Shown here in pieces: positions 7,340 to 16,040 of a stretch of 56,161 bases of DNA. The position numbers and the translations under genes are program-made. The stretch spans positions 1-56,161 of the forward strand of contig JACOEH010000031.1 in assembly GCA_024998685.1 (NCBI GenBank). The letters are read 5' to 3'. How positions within the stretch are numbered: the stretch's first letter is position 1; every line of letters starts with the position of its first letter. The stretch comes from Nitrospira sp. (GTDB taxonomy: Bacteria; Nitrospirota; Nitrospiria; Nitrospirales; Nitrospiraceae). Below the pieces are notes generated by a model that did not search any database, was not told where the DNA came from, and saw nothing but the letters and a program-made list of their open reading frames with translations.

Positions 7340-9325
7340 CTACGATGCATATCGAAAACCGGCTTCCCCTCTCACTTGCCGACCCCGTAGAGCCGCCAGT
7401 CGCTGAGGGACGTCATGAAACGAAGGAATAGACTCAAATGCGTGAGCGGCCTTTTCCCACTGTTCCTCCGCTTCATAGAGTAAGCCCAACTCATAGCGAA
7501 TGGCTTGCGCCTTCGCACCTTGGCACCGCGGATCGGCCATGACGTTTTCCAATTGCTGAATCGCCTGGGTGATGTGCCGTTCCTCTTTGAGGCAGACCGC
7601 AGTTATCAGCGCCGAATCGAGATAAAACGAGTCACTGTTCATCGACACCTGAAATTCTTCCTTTGCCTCTTCGTACAATCCCATGTTTTTGTATGCCACC
7701 CCTAAGGTATAGTGCGCCTCGTAGTCGGGCGTCGCGGTCGATGTTTTTGTCGACGAAGCAACGGCTGGTTCACTGCGGATTACTGATCCGGTTGAAGCGG
7801 GGCCAGATGCAAACTCGGTTGGATAGGCAACGGGTGATGCGTGACCGTCGGCCTCATACGCGTCACGTGTTTGTGATGCGGATATTTTTTCACTCGATAG
7901 AGTCTTCACCGACTCGACGCCGGTTTGACGCCGCCCATTGTCCTTCGTGAACGGGCCGCCGTCGTCTGGCTCCGCACCTGCCGGCGAACACTCTCGATCG
8001 TCCCTCATCCGGCCATTTGAATGGACTGTCTGAACACCGTCAGAACCAGTTTCCAATGATCCATCATCCGCTAATATCGGGTGGACGAGATTCGGCGGCG
8101 TCTCCGCCTCAGGCGTATTCTGAGCAGATTCGATCCGATCGACCGTAGACTCTCCCTTCATTCTTGCCGCCAGGCAATTCACCAAGCCTTCATCACCGGA
8201 CAACGATCGTACTTTTTCGAAGAGCTCTTCGTGCAGACTTTCCATGCCGGGCTCGGGATGCTCCAATAAGAGCTCGATGGCTTTCGCATACTGAAGTGCG
8301 GCTCCTCCGCCATCGCCTTTTTCTTCGTGCAGTTCCCCGTTCAGTTCCAGCAAGGGGACGGAGTTTGGGTCAGCGGACAAGAATTCCTGAATCAGCGATT
8401 CAGCAAGAATCAGGTCATGTGCCCGCAACGCCGCCCCGGCTAAGAAGCGATATTCCCCCAATGCCACTTGCACATCACCGCGTTGCAAATGCAACCGAGC
8501 CAAGAGTTGGCAGACTTGAGGGTTCCCTGGTTCACGTGTGAGCATTTGGTTCAGGATCGCTTCGGCGCCGGCATACTGCTTTTCGTCAATGCGACGAACG
8601 GCCTCAGCCAGTAAGTCGACCGGTTCGGACGGTTTCTGCATTGGTACGGCGGATCCTGGTTTGACTGTTTTGATCGACCCGGCTCCACCTTTCTTCATGC
8701 TCTCCACGAACTGAGCCGCCTCGTTGTTCGCCGGATCGATTCTGAGTACGGCGAGATACGCGTCTTTTGCCTCATCGTATCGCCCTTGCGCTGATCGCTC
8801 ACGGCCCAACTGGAGATACACTTTAGTGGCTTCATCTTGTTGGTTTTCTTGGACACACAGTTCGGCGACGCGCTGCTGGGCGTCGAGATTCGATGGATCC
8901 TGGAGGACGATCTTCTTATAGATTTCGAGCGCGTCTTTTCCTCGACGCTCTTTCAGATAGTACTTCCCGAGAGTGAGATAATCTTGAACCGCACTGCTGA
9001 TGAGTCCGCGTTCAACGTTCAGATCTCCGAGGTGGCGATAGACTTCGTATCGAGAGGGATCGCATTTAAGGGCTTTTTTAAAGGCAGCAATGGCCTTAAG
9101 GGTGGCACCTTCGGCCCGGAAGGCTGAAGCAGCCTGCAAGAATGCAGCGGCGGCTTCCCCCGGAGCGTTTCGCTTCAATTGCAAATCACCGATCGTATTG
9201 TGAATGGTGCCGTCAGCAGGGGTTTCTGTGGCCAACCTTTTCCATTCACCTATGGCCGCTTCATACTGTCCGCGGGATGACAGGAGCTGAGCTTGCTGAA
9301 GAATACGACTTCGGTCCGAAGGCAC
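7340..9325 (-). CDS. Large tetratricopeptide-repeat protein
   Basis: This 661-residue protein starts with GTG, preceded by a near-perfect ribosome site (GAGGAGGT). Residues ~1-390 are consecutive TPR helices, with the typical A/G/Y spacing (for example RYEVYRHLGDLNVERGLISSAVQDYLTLG). A region of about 130 residues follows that is acidic and low in complexity (~400-525). A second TPR block occupies ~530-650 (HYTLGVAYKNMGLYEEAKEEF). There is no signal peptide or membrane segment, so it is probably a cytosolic scaffold. Partners cannot be told from sequence. The next gene upstream on the same strand encodes a cold-shock protein. Confidence 0.8.
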   Translation of the reverse strand: MPSDRSRILQQAQLLSSRGQYEAAIGEWKRLATETPADGTIHNTIGDLQLKRNAPGEAAAAFLQAASAFRAEGATLKAIAAFKKALKCDPSRYEVYRHLGDLNVERGLISSAVQDYLTLGKYYLKERRGKDALEIYKKIVLQDPSNLDAQQRVAELCVQENQQDEATKVYLQLGRERSAQGRYDEAKDAYLAVLRIDPANNEAAQFVESMKKGGAGSIKTVKPGSAVPMQKPSEPVDLLAEAVRRIDEKQYAGAEAILNQMLTREPGNPQVCQLLARLHLQRGDVQVALGEYRFLAGAALRAHDLILAESLIQEFLSADPNSVPLLELNGELHEEKGDGGGAALQYAKAIELLLEHPEPGMESLHEELFEKVRSLSGDEGLVNCLAARMKGESTVDRIESAQNTPEAETPPNLVHPILADDGSLETGSDGVQTVHSNGRMRDDRECSPAGAEPDDGGPFTKDNGRRQTGVESVKTLSSEKISASQTRDAYEADGHASPVAYPTEFASGPASTGSVIRSEPAVASSTKTSTATPDYEAHYTLGVAYKNMGLYEEAKEEFQVSMNSDSFYLDSALITAVCLKEERHITQAIQQLENVMADPRCQGAKAQAIRYELGLLYEAEEQWEKAAHAFESIPSFHDVPQRLAALRGRQVRGEAGFRYAS

Positions 9326-9477
9326 AACGATACCTCCTCAAAGCTAAACGCTAACAGTGTCGTTTTTTTTTGTCTAGGAAATGGAGGATTCAGACAATGA
9401 AATACTCAGGCAGAAGCGCCGACCGCTCTTGCAGGAAGATCGGCCCTTCTACCGAGTCAAACGGAAGAGGTGACGAT

Positions 9478-9696
9478 TTAGGATGCGGCAATCGCCGATT
9501 TGAGCACATTGGCCGCCTGGGGGCCCTTGGCTCCCTGTACGATGTCAAACTCGACGTTTTCTCCCTCCTTGAGAGTCTTGAAACCGTCTCCTTGTAACGC
9601 GGAATAATGGACGAAGACGTCTTCCCCGCTATCCAGTCGGATGAATCCAAAACCTTTTCGATCGTTGAACCACTTGACCGTTCCTTTTGTTTTCAC
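9478..9696 (-). CDS. Cold-shock domain protein (CspA family)
   Basis: This 72-residue single-domain nucleic-acid-binding protein begins with GTG and has AGGAGG eight bases upstream. It carries RNP1-like KGFGFIRL and RNP2-like DVFVHYSAL motifs and the conserved VKWFND opening. Proteins of this family melt RNA secondary structure or bind single-stranded DNA. The length is normal for the family. A leader of nearly 300 bases lies upstream before the next gene on the other strand, which is common for csp genes with structured 5' UTRs, but I could not define the promoter. Confidence 0.95.
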   Translation of the reverse strand: MKTKGTVKWFNDRKGFGFIRLDSGEDVFVHYSALQGDGFKTLKEGENVEFDIVQGAKGPQAANVLKSAIAAS

Positions 9697-9931
9697 AGAA
9701 TCCCTCCTTTTGTCAACAACTACGACCGGTTACATAGCGGCCACACTCAATTGTCTCGGCATCAAAATCCAAAATAGATTGGGAAAGAATTCGGTTGGTA
9801 GAAGGGACGGGCACCTGAAGGAATGATGCATCGCTCACGGAACCCATCATTTGAGGGAAAGTCGCGCTGCATGTAGCATAGGCTTCACGCTCTGTCAAGC
9901 GAATCTTTACGGCGAGGATTTTTCTCCTGTA

Positions 9932-9960
9932 TTTACAGGCGAGAAGGACTATTCTATAGT
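9932..9960 (+). promoter_or_regulatory. Sigma70-type promoter of the lptF operon
   Basis: A TTTACA box (9932-9937) and a TATAGT box (9955-9960) are separated by exactly 17 bases, and the lptF GTG start lies about 30 bases downstream. The -35 box overlaps the right arm of a small dyad (CCTGT-ATTT-ACAGG), a possible operator. This is by sequence match only. Confidence 0.6.
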
Positions 9961-9989
9961 GTTCAAAATTTCTCCGATTCAGACATTCT

Positions 9990-11081
9990 GTGATCTTACG
10001 AACGCTGCTCGATCGCTACATTTTCACGGAACTTCTCTCTCCGTTTGGTCTCAGCCTCGGCGCGCTCTGCTTTGTCATGTTGACCAGGGAACTCTTGCGT
10101 CTTGTCGAGCTGCTGGTGTCCAAAGGTGTTGGGTTCTGGGCGGTTCTCAAAGTGATCGCCATGCTGCTCCCCTCCGGTCTCGTGCTCACGCTTCCGATCG
10201 CAGGTCTGATCGCGTCGATTACGGCATTCGGCCGGCTGTCCTTTGACAAGGAACTGGTCGCTATGCGCGCAACCGGGCTCAGCCTATTTCGCCTGTCTCA
10301 GCCGGTCCTCCTCTTCTCGGTGTGCGTCTTTATGCTGACCCTGGTCTTGTCTCAATGGGGGCAGCCATGGAGTTCATTGAATCTCAAGAAGGTGGCTCTT
10401 AATCTGCTCAAAGATCAGCTTGTTCTGGCTTTGGAACGGGGCACATTCAATGAGCCGATTCCGCGCATGACGATCTATGTTCCGGAGGGAGAGCCGGGCC
10501 GTTCGGCCGAGGGCATCTTCATCTCGGATGAACGTTTGCCCGATGAACCTCGCGTCATTGTGGCGGAGCAATATCACGTCTTTATGGATACCGCCCATGC
10601 ACAGGTCGCGCTCCGGCTGGTAAATGGCGTGATTCATAGCCGACCGAGCCAGGACGACCAGTATCGACAGATTGAGTTCGCCAAGTACGACCTCAAGATC
10701 GATCTGAACCTCAGCAGCTATTCGGCCACCGAAGAGCGCCCATCTTATACGCAGATCATGACTCGGCTGGCCGAGTCCGGCGGCAAGGATGCAGGCTCGC
10801 TTCGGCGTCTGATGGAATATTATAAAGATTTGGCTTTTCCAACCGCTTCGCTCGTTTTCTGTCTGCTTGGCGTGCCGGTCGGCATCGTCTCGAAACGATC
10901 CGGACGTGTGGGAGGGTTTGCCGTCGGCGTGGGCATCATCATCGCGTTTTATATCCTGAATGTCGGGTGCGACTTTTTGGTGACGGCCTTGATCCTTCAT
11001 CCTTTCTGGGGTGCCTGGTTGCCCAATATTATATTCGTCGTAATCACCATCGTTTTATTCTGGCGAATGAGCAGGCAATAG
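9990..11081 (+). CDS. lptF: LPS export permease LptF (YjgP/YjgQ family)
   Basis: This 363-residue inner-membrane permease belongs to the LptB2FGC transporter that extracts lipopolysaccharide and passes it to the periplasmic bridge. The protein shows the family layout: N-terminal membrane helices starting LDRYIFTELLSPFGLSLGALCF, a periplasmic beta domain (about residues 125-260) and C-terminal helices with CLLGVPVGIVSKRSG. GTG is used as start because it leaves the standard family N-terminus; the ribosome site is weak. The gene following four bases later encodes a second permease of the same family, the expected LptF/LptG pair. LptF and LptG are assigned by order, not by a diagnostic residue. 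Confidence 0.85.
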   Translation: MILRTLLDRYIFTELLSPFGLSLGALCFVMLTRELLRLVELLVSKGVGFWAVLKVIAMLLPSGLVLTLPIAGLIASITAFGRLSFDKELVAMRATGLSLFRLSQPVLLFSVCVFMLTLVLSQWGQPWSSLNLKKVALNLLKDQLVLALERGTFNEPIPRMTIYVPEGEPGRSAEGIFISDERLPDEPRVIVAEQYHVFMDTAHAQVALRLVNGVIHSRPSQDDQYRQIEFAKYDLKIDLNLSSYSATEERPSYTQIMTRLAESGGKDAGSLRRLMEYYKDLAFPTASLVFCLLGVPVGIVSKRSGRVGGFAVGVGIIIAFYILNVGCDFLVTALILHPFWGAWLPNIIFVVITIVLFWRMSRQ

Positions 11082-11085
11082 CATC

Positions 11086-12177
11086 ATGACGATCCTATTC
11101 CGGTACATCCTTCGTGAATACTCCAAAATTTTCGGGATGTGCTTTTCCGGCTTGGTGACCATCTATCTCGTGATCGACTTTTTCGAGAAAGTTCGCCGGT
11201 TCTTGCGCTATGAATCGGGAATCATTCCCATCCTCACGTACTTCGCGTTGAAGATTCCCTCTATTTCGTTCCAAGTCGCTCCGTTCGCGATCTTGGTGGC
11301 GACCTTGCTGACGCTCGGTCTATTCGCGCGCAGTAACGAAATCACGGCCATGCGCAGCTGCGGGATCAGCTTGTTGTGGATGACCTCGCCGTTTCTCCTG
11401 TTTGCCGGCGCCGTGTCTATGATTCTCTTTCTCTTCAGCTCGACCGTCATCCCGCTCGCCTCAGAGAAGGCCGAAGAAGTCCGTGTCGTCCAGATCGAGC
11501 AAAGACCGGCGCCGGTCACCGTCAAAGCCACCCAGCCATGGGTCCGTATCAGCGCCGACGGCCTGATGGAAGTCAATGAGATCGATGTCGCAGGCAAGGT
11601 CCTTCGAGGCGTACGAATCTTTTTTTTCCGTCCGCCGTTTAAGCTCGATCGGATTACTGAGGCGGCTGAAGCCCGCTATACTCCTGAAGGCTGGATCTTG
11701 CTGAACGGAAATCATCGTCGGTTCCAATCGGATGATACCGTCGAGCTGGCTCTGTTCACGGAACAGACGATCAACATCCCGTTGATTCCCGATGATTTCT
11801 CCTCCTCGCTTGTGGGGAATTCAGAGACCATGACGTTTCGGGAGATCCGAAATTACCTTGATCGTTTTCGGCACGAAGGTTTCTCGTTCGCTCGTCTGCT
11901 GACGGACTACTACGGCCGTGTCGCATTCCCATTAGTGACGGTCGTGATGGTGCTCGTCGGAATTGCGTTGAGTTTGCGGCGAAGCGGAGTCCGCGGGGGA
12001 AATATGGCCGCAGGTATCGGGCAAGCGTTCATCATCGGATTCTGCTACTGGACGACACACTCCGTCGCCATTGCACTCGGACGAGGAGGAGCCTTGGCTC
12101 CCATGCTGGCTGGTTGGATGGCCAATGCGCTGTTTCTCAGCTTCGGCCTCTATCTGTTGTTAAAAGTCAGGCATTGA
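11086..12177 (+). CDS. lptG: LPS export permease LptG (YjgP/YjgQ family)
   Basis: This is the second 363-residue permease of the LPS transporter. It begins FRYILREYSKIFGMCFSGLVTIY, has a periplasmic beta domain in its middle third (VRISADGLMEVNEIDV, YTPEGWILLNG), and ends in helices with LVGIALSLRRSGVRGGNMAAGIGQAFIIGFCYW, a classic LptG-like segment. It works with LptF and the ATPase LptB, which is not in this window. The lptF stop and lptG start are four bases apart, so they are translationally linked. Confidence 0.87.
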   Translation: MTILFRYILREYSKIFGMCFSGLVTIYLVIDFFEKVRRFLRYESGIIPILTYFALKIPSISFQVAPFAILVATLLTLGLFARSNEITAMRSCGISLLWMTSPFLLFAGAVSMILFLFSSTVIPLASEKAEEVRVVQIEQRPAPVTVKATQPWVRISADGLMEVNEIDVAGKVLRGVRIFFFRPPFKLDRITEAAEARYTPEGWILLNGNHRRFQSDDTVELALFTEQTINIPLIPDDFSSSLVGNSETMTFREIRNYLDRFRHEGFSFARLLTDYYGRVAFPLVTVVMVLVGIALSLRRSGVRGGNMAAGIGQAFIIGFCYWTTHSVAIALGRGGALAPMLAGWMANALFLSFGLYLLLKVRH

Positions 12178-12254
12178 ACAGAGGTTTCCTAGTTGACTGT
12201 CTATCGGTCTTCCGGTAAGAAAGGCGCCGTGAGCGCCCATAAGGAGGGAAAAAT

Positions 12255-13511
12255 ATGGCCTCGCGTGTGGTCATTACCGGTCTCGGAGTAGTATCCCCCA
12301 TCGGGATCGGCGTCAGCGAATTTTGGAAGGCGGCCCTCACAGGTCGTTCTGGAGTTACCGCGATCCCTTCCCTAGGATGGTTTCCCATGTCCGGCTATCG
12401 TTCACGCGTTGCCGGGCAAGTTCACAATTTTTCACCGGAACAGTACTTGCCGACCATCCAAGCGAGTCGCGTGGATCGTTACGCGCAATTCGCCTTGGTT
12501 TCGGCGAAAGAAGCGCTCGCCGATGCCGATCTGAGCATGGCTAAGGAAGCTCCCCACCGCGTCGGTGTCATTGTCGGAGCCGGCATGGGTGGGATGGTGA
12601 TGGGCGAGCGTGAGATCACACAGCTCTTTAAAACTCAACGACCGCATCGCGTACATCCCAATTTCATTCCCACGATCACGCTGAATTCCGCTTCGGGCAT
12701 CGTCGCGATGGCACACGGCGCCAAAGGACCGAATCTCACGATCTCGACGGCCTGCTCCTCCAGCGCCCATGCTCTTGGTCAGGCCCTTCAATGCATCCGC
12801 AACGGTCAGGCCGACGTCATTATCGTCGTCGGGGCCGACGCGAGCATTACTCCGTTGGTCTTTGCCGGATTCTGTTCTTTGCGCGCCCTCTCCAGCGAGT
12901 TTAACGATGCTCCGGAGCGAGCCTCACGTCCCTTCGACCGACGTCGCGATGGATTCGTCATGGGCGAAGGTGCCGCCGCATTAATCGTGGAATCATGGGC
13001 GCATGCCAAGAAGCGGAAAGCGAGAGTCTATGCCGAGCTCGCCGGATATGCCGCCACCAGCGAAGCCTATCACATGGTCATTCCTCAGGAGGATGGTCAG
13101 GAAATTTCCACGACCATGAGAATCGGTCTCGATTCTGCGGGCATCGGGCCGGATCAAGTCGACTACATCAATGCCCATGCGACTTCCACGACGATCGGCG
13201 ATGCCGTCGAGACCAAAGCGATCCGAAGTCTTTTTAAGAATCGTGCGGACAAAATGGCCGTCAATGCTACGAAGTCGCTCATCGGTCATACCTTGGGGGC
13301 TGCTGGGGCGATCGGCGCTGTGGCAACGACCCTCTCAATCCATACCGGGCAAATCCACCCCACAGCGAACTATGAGGAACCGGATCCAGCCTGTCGTTTG
13401 GATGGGATCCGACGTGCCGTCCAAGAACGAAAGGTGCGTTACGCCCTCTTGAACGCATTCGGATTCGGCAGCAACAATGCCACGGTTGTCTTTAAAAAGT
13501 TTGTGGCATAA
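12255..13511 (+). CDS. fabF: Beta-ketoacyl-ACP synthase II
   Basis: This condensing enzyme of type II fatty-acid synthesis elongates acyl-ACP with malonyl-ACP in the cytosol. Its catalytic triad is clear: Cys167 in STACSSSAHALG, His308 in NAHATSTTIGD and His345 in SLIGHTLGAAGA, with Lys340 in NATKSLIGH. The length of 418 residues is normal. The start ATG follows AAGGAGGGA. It sits between lptG and a carrier protein gene, so it may act on the unusual ACP encoded next, possibly making acyl chains for lipid A; that link is inference. Confidence 0.92.
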   Translation: MASRVVITGLGVVSPIGIGVSEFWKAALTGRSGVTAIPSLGWFPMSGYRSRVAGQVHNFSPEQYLPTIQASRVDRYAQFALVSAKEALADADLSMAKEAPHRVGVIVGAGMGGMVMGEREITQLFKTQRPHRVHPNFIPTITLNSASGIVAMAHGAKGPNLTISTACSSSAHALGQALQCIRNGQADVIIVVGADASITPLVFAGFCSLRALSSEFNDAPERASRPFDRRRDGFVMGEGAAALIVESWAHAKKRKARVYAELAGYAATSEAYHMVIPQEDGQEISTTMRIGLDSAGIGPDQVDYINAHATSTTIGDAVETKAIRSLFKNRADKMAVNATKSLIGHTLGAAGAIGAVATTLSIHTGQIHPTANYEEPDPACRLDGIRRAVQERKVRYALLNAFGFGSNNATVVFKKFVA

Positions 13512-13589
13512 GAAACGGTTGAACGATGTCGAGAATCCTGGCCGAATTCATGAGTGAAAAGCCTCATTCCACTTGAAGGAGTATCCATA

Positions 13590-14045
13590 ATGGCTGAACC
13601 GATCGACCCCGCGATTACCTCTAAAATCATTCAGGCGTTGGCCAGCTATCTCAAGCGAGATCCTGCGTCGATTACCGAGTCTCATCATCTCCGTGATGAT
13701 CTCGGCCTCGACTCAGTGGCCATCATTGAACTGCTGTTCGAGATCGAGGAACGATTCAAACTCCAAATTCCGGATCAAGACCTCCCGGGGTTGAGCACCG
13801 TTGGTACCGTCGCTGCCTATGTCCAGCGGCGGCTCGCTGAGCCTAAAGCTGAATCCAAGCCTGAACCGGCCAAATCTGCAACCGCCGCAAGCAAACCGAA
13901 ATCAGCCAAGTCGACCACGGCCAAGACAGGTTCGGCCAAGTCTCCGGCTACCAAGAAGACGGCTTCACCAAAACCCGCCTCCGCCAGAAAACCGAAGAAG
14001 GCATCCGCCGTGACATCCGGGAAGAAGAAAGTCGCGACCCGATGA
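13590..14045 (+). CDS. Acyl carrier protein with a Lys/Ala/Ser/Pro-rich tail
   Basis: Residues 1-80 form a standard four-helix carrier domain with the phosphopantetheine Ser42 in [10 protein letters not shown]. Residues ~87-151 are low-complexity and strongly basic, repeating blocks such as [11 protein letters not shown] and [12 protein letters not shown], much like histone H1 or AlgP tails. ATG at 13590 is preferred over an upstream in-frame ATG because GAAGGAG precedes it and it starts the carrier domain. The gene lies between fabF and lpxD, whose start overlaps its stop (ATGA), so it probably supplies acyl groups for those enzymes. A tail on an ACP is unusual; it may bind membranes, nucleic acids or the basic-tailed LpxD neighbour, but its function is unknown. 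Confidence 0.85.
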   Translation: MAEPIDPAITSKIIQALASYLKRDPASITESHHLRDDLGLDSVAIIELLFEIEERFKLQIPDQDLPGLSTVGTVAAYVQRRLAEPKAESKPEPAKSATAASKPKSAKSTTAKTGSAKSPATKKTASPKPASARKPKKASAVTSGKKKVATR

Positions 14046-15187
14046 ATAAACCCCAACTGCCTTCTCCGATCACATTGGCTCAAATCCATGAGGTTGTCGG
14101 AGGGACGATTCACGGCGACAGCCGAACACCGATCTCCGGCTTAACGACTCTCGGCGAAGCCGATCCAAACGCGTTGTCGTTCATCGCCAACGACAAAATG
14201 TCGAAGGCGGCGGCCACTCTTCGCGTAGCAGCGCTACTGGTCCATCGGCATGTGGCTGATCTCGCTGTGCCGCAAATCGTCGTGGACAATCCGATGTTGG
14301 CTTTCGCGCGTGTCGCGCAGACCTTTTTTGTTCGTCCGCAGGCTCCACGGGGCATTGCCGAACATGTGATGCAGGGCGCCGATGTGCGGATCGGAACCGA
14401 TCCTTCCATCTGGCCTTTCGTCACCTTGGGTGACCGCGTGATGATCGGCGATCGTGTCACGATCTATCCGGGGGTCTTTGTAGGATCGGACTCCACGATC
14501 GGGGACGATTCCGTTCTGTATCCCAATGTCGTCGTTCGCGAAGGCTGTTCACTTGGTGCGCGGGCGATCGTGCACAGTGGGACCGTCATCGGAGCCGACG
14601 GGTTCGGATACGTGCAACATCAAGGCCGCCATCATAAGATCCCGCAACTCGGCGGCGTTGTCATTGAAGACGACGTTGAACTGGGAGCCAATGTGACGGT
14701 CGACCGCGCGACGTTCGGCCGGACCTTGGTGAAGCAGGGCACCAAAGTCGACAATCTCGTCCAGATTGCCCACAATGTCATAGTGGGAGAGCACTGCATC
14801 CTTGTTGCGCAGGTCGGCATCGCCGGCAGCACAACCATCGGGCACCATGTCATGATCGGCGGCCAGGCCGGGCTTGCTGATCATCTCACCATCGGAGACC
14901 AGGTCATGATCGCAGCCAAAGCCGGAGTCAATCGGAGTATTGAATCCAATCAAGTGGTAGGCGGCATTCCGGCAATGCCGCGCGAAAAAGCTCTGCGAAT
15001 CCAGGGAGGTATTTTCCAGCTTCCCGAAATGAAAGAACTGGTCCGCAATTTAGAACAGCGCGTGGCGATACTTGAAACAGAATTAAAAAAGACGTCGAAT
15101 CGAGTGTCTCGATCAAACGCAGCTCGTTCTAAAAATGGCTCGCAGGCTGATAAAAAAGTCCGCCACCAGCGTTCTCGCGGCGCTTAA
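14042..15187 (+). CDS. lpxD: UDP-3-O-(3-hydroxyacyl)glucosamine N-acyltransferase LpxD
   Basis: LpxD adds the N-linked hydroxyacyl chain from acyl-ACP in lipid A synthesis. The first ~100 residues are the uridine-binding domain, followed by a left-handed beta helix of hexapeptide repeats ([20 protein letters not shown] and onward). The catalytic His244 lies in [12 protein letters not shown], and GADGFGY is conserved. The C-terminus carries a helix and then a basic extension of about 35 residues ([16 protein letters not shown]...) that is not part of the usual fold. It overlaps the ACP gene by four bases, so the acyl donor may be that ACP. Confidence 0.92.
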   Translation: MNKPQLPSPITLAQIHEVVGGTIHGDSRTPISGLTTLGEADPNALSFIANDKMSKAAATLRVAALLVHRHVADLAVPQIVVDNPMLAFARVAQTFFVRPQAPRGIAEHVMQGADVRIGTDPSIWPFVTLGDRVMIGDRVTIYPGVFVGSDSTIGDDSVLYPNVVVREGCSLGARAIVHSGTVIGADGFGYVQHQGRHHKIPQLGGVVIEDDVELGANVTVDRATFGRTLVKQGTKVDNLVQIAHNVIVGEHCILVAQVGIAGSTTIGHHVMIGGQAGLADHLTIGDQVMIAAKAGVNRSIESNQVVGGIPAMPREKALRIQGGIFQLPEMKELVRNLEQRVAILETELKKTSNRVSRSNAARSKNGSQADKKVRHQRSRGA

Positions 15188-15214
15188 AGGCTCATAACGT
15201 ACGGCTTGGGTAAA

Positions 15215-15232
15215 CGCCTGTTCCGACAGGCG
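15215..15232 (+). other. Small perfect stem-loop downstream of lpxD
   Basis: CGCCTGT-TCCG-ACAGGCG forms a 7-bp perfect stem with a four-base loop. No T run follows, so it does not look like a simple intrinsic terminator. It lies in the 190-base gap after lpxD. No other structure was recognised in that gap. Confidence 0.35.
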
Positions 15233-15377
15233 ACGGGTGGGTCTGGTAAAAGTTGTTACTCTTCACCCCTAAGACATGTGGCGCTCTTTCTTCATCGCGC
15301 CATGCGCCTCACTATTCTTCGCGTGGCGGACTTGCTGCGGCCTTGCCGGACGGCTTTTTGAACAGCCTGTGGGCGCT

Positions 15378-15965
15378 TTATCTCTCAACTTTTTCTACTT
15401 TGATCACTCTCCGCCATAAGAACAACCTTATCCAAAAGAACCCGGCCCAGGGCATCAAGAGTGCCGGAACCATGCTTACACGGCCATAGGCATATGCCGC
15501 AATGGTCCCTCCGATTAAAATCATCACACCCAGCAGATACACAAGCGGCACGAACTGACGTCCTGGATGCTCGATAGTCGTCGCGTCCGCTCTCTTCTTG
15601 AGCGTTCCTCTCTGCCGATTCAGCCTTTCTTTCATACGGGCCGCCAGTGCTTCGGGAAACTCCCGCAAGAGATACCGTTGATAGAGCGTCTGCAATGCTC
15701 CCAGGCCTACACCCGACATGAGCAACCCCGAACTCTGATAAAAGGTCTCCAAGGTATAGCCGTCGGTTGAAAGCCATTGGTATCCTAGACCACCGATCGC
15801 CCCGATCATACAGATGAGTCCGAAAAGGCCGGACGGCATGAGGATGTACGTTTTTATATACCCCTGGGCTTGCTGTATCGTCTGCTGTGTATGATGAACA
15901 TTGATGAGTTTCGGCACGTGGTTCCTTTTATGATCGTCAAGACACTTGAAGGTTAGGGTAGCCAT
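15378..15965 (-). CDS. Hypothetical membrane protein
   Basis: I do not recognise the family. The 195 residues include four hydrophobic segments: about 41-63 (ILMPSGLFGLICMIGAIGGLG), 80-95 (short), 138-158 (VPLVYLLGVMILIGGTIAAY) and 164-182 (MVPALLMPWAGFFWIRLFLW). A basic, soluble loop with EALAARMKERLNRQRGTLKKR separates the two halves. The N-terminal ~35 residues look cytosolic. An alternative start is the GTG at residue 17, which has AAAGGA just upstream, whereas the listed ATG has no clear ribosome site. Its orientation is opposite to the lpxD operon. No functional inference is safe. Confidence 0.55.
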   Translation of the reverse strand: MATLTFKCLDDHKRNHVPKLINVHHTQQTIQQAQGYIKTYILMPSGLFGLICMIGAIGGLGYQWLSTDGYTLETFYQSSGLLMSGVGLGALQTLYQRYLLREFPEALAARMKERLNRQRGTLKKRADATTIEHPGRQFVPLVYLLGVMILIGGTIAAYAYGRVSMVPALLMPWAGFFWIRLFLWRRVIKVEKVER

Positions 15966-16040
15966 TATAACTATCCGGATCTCTACAGCAAAGAGCAGAA
16001 TAGGGTCCTACTTGTAAGCCACCATGAACAGAGTGCGGCG

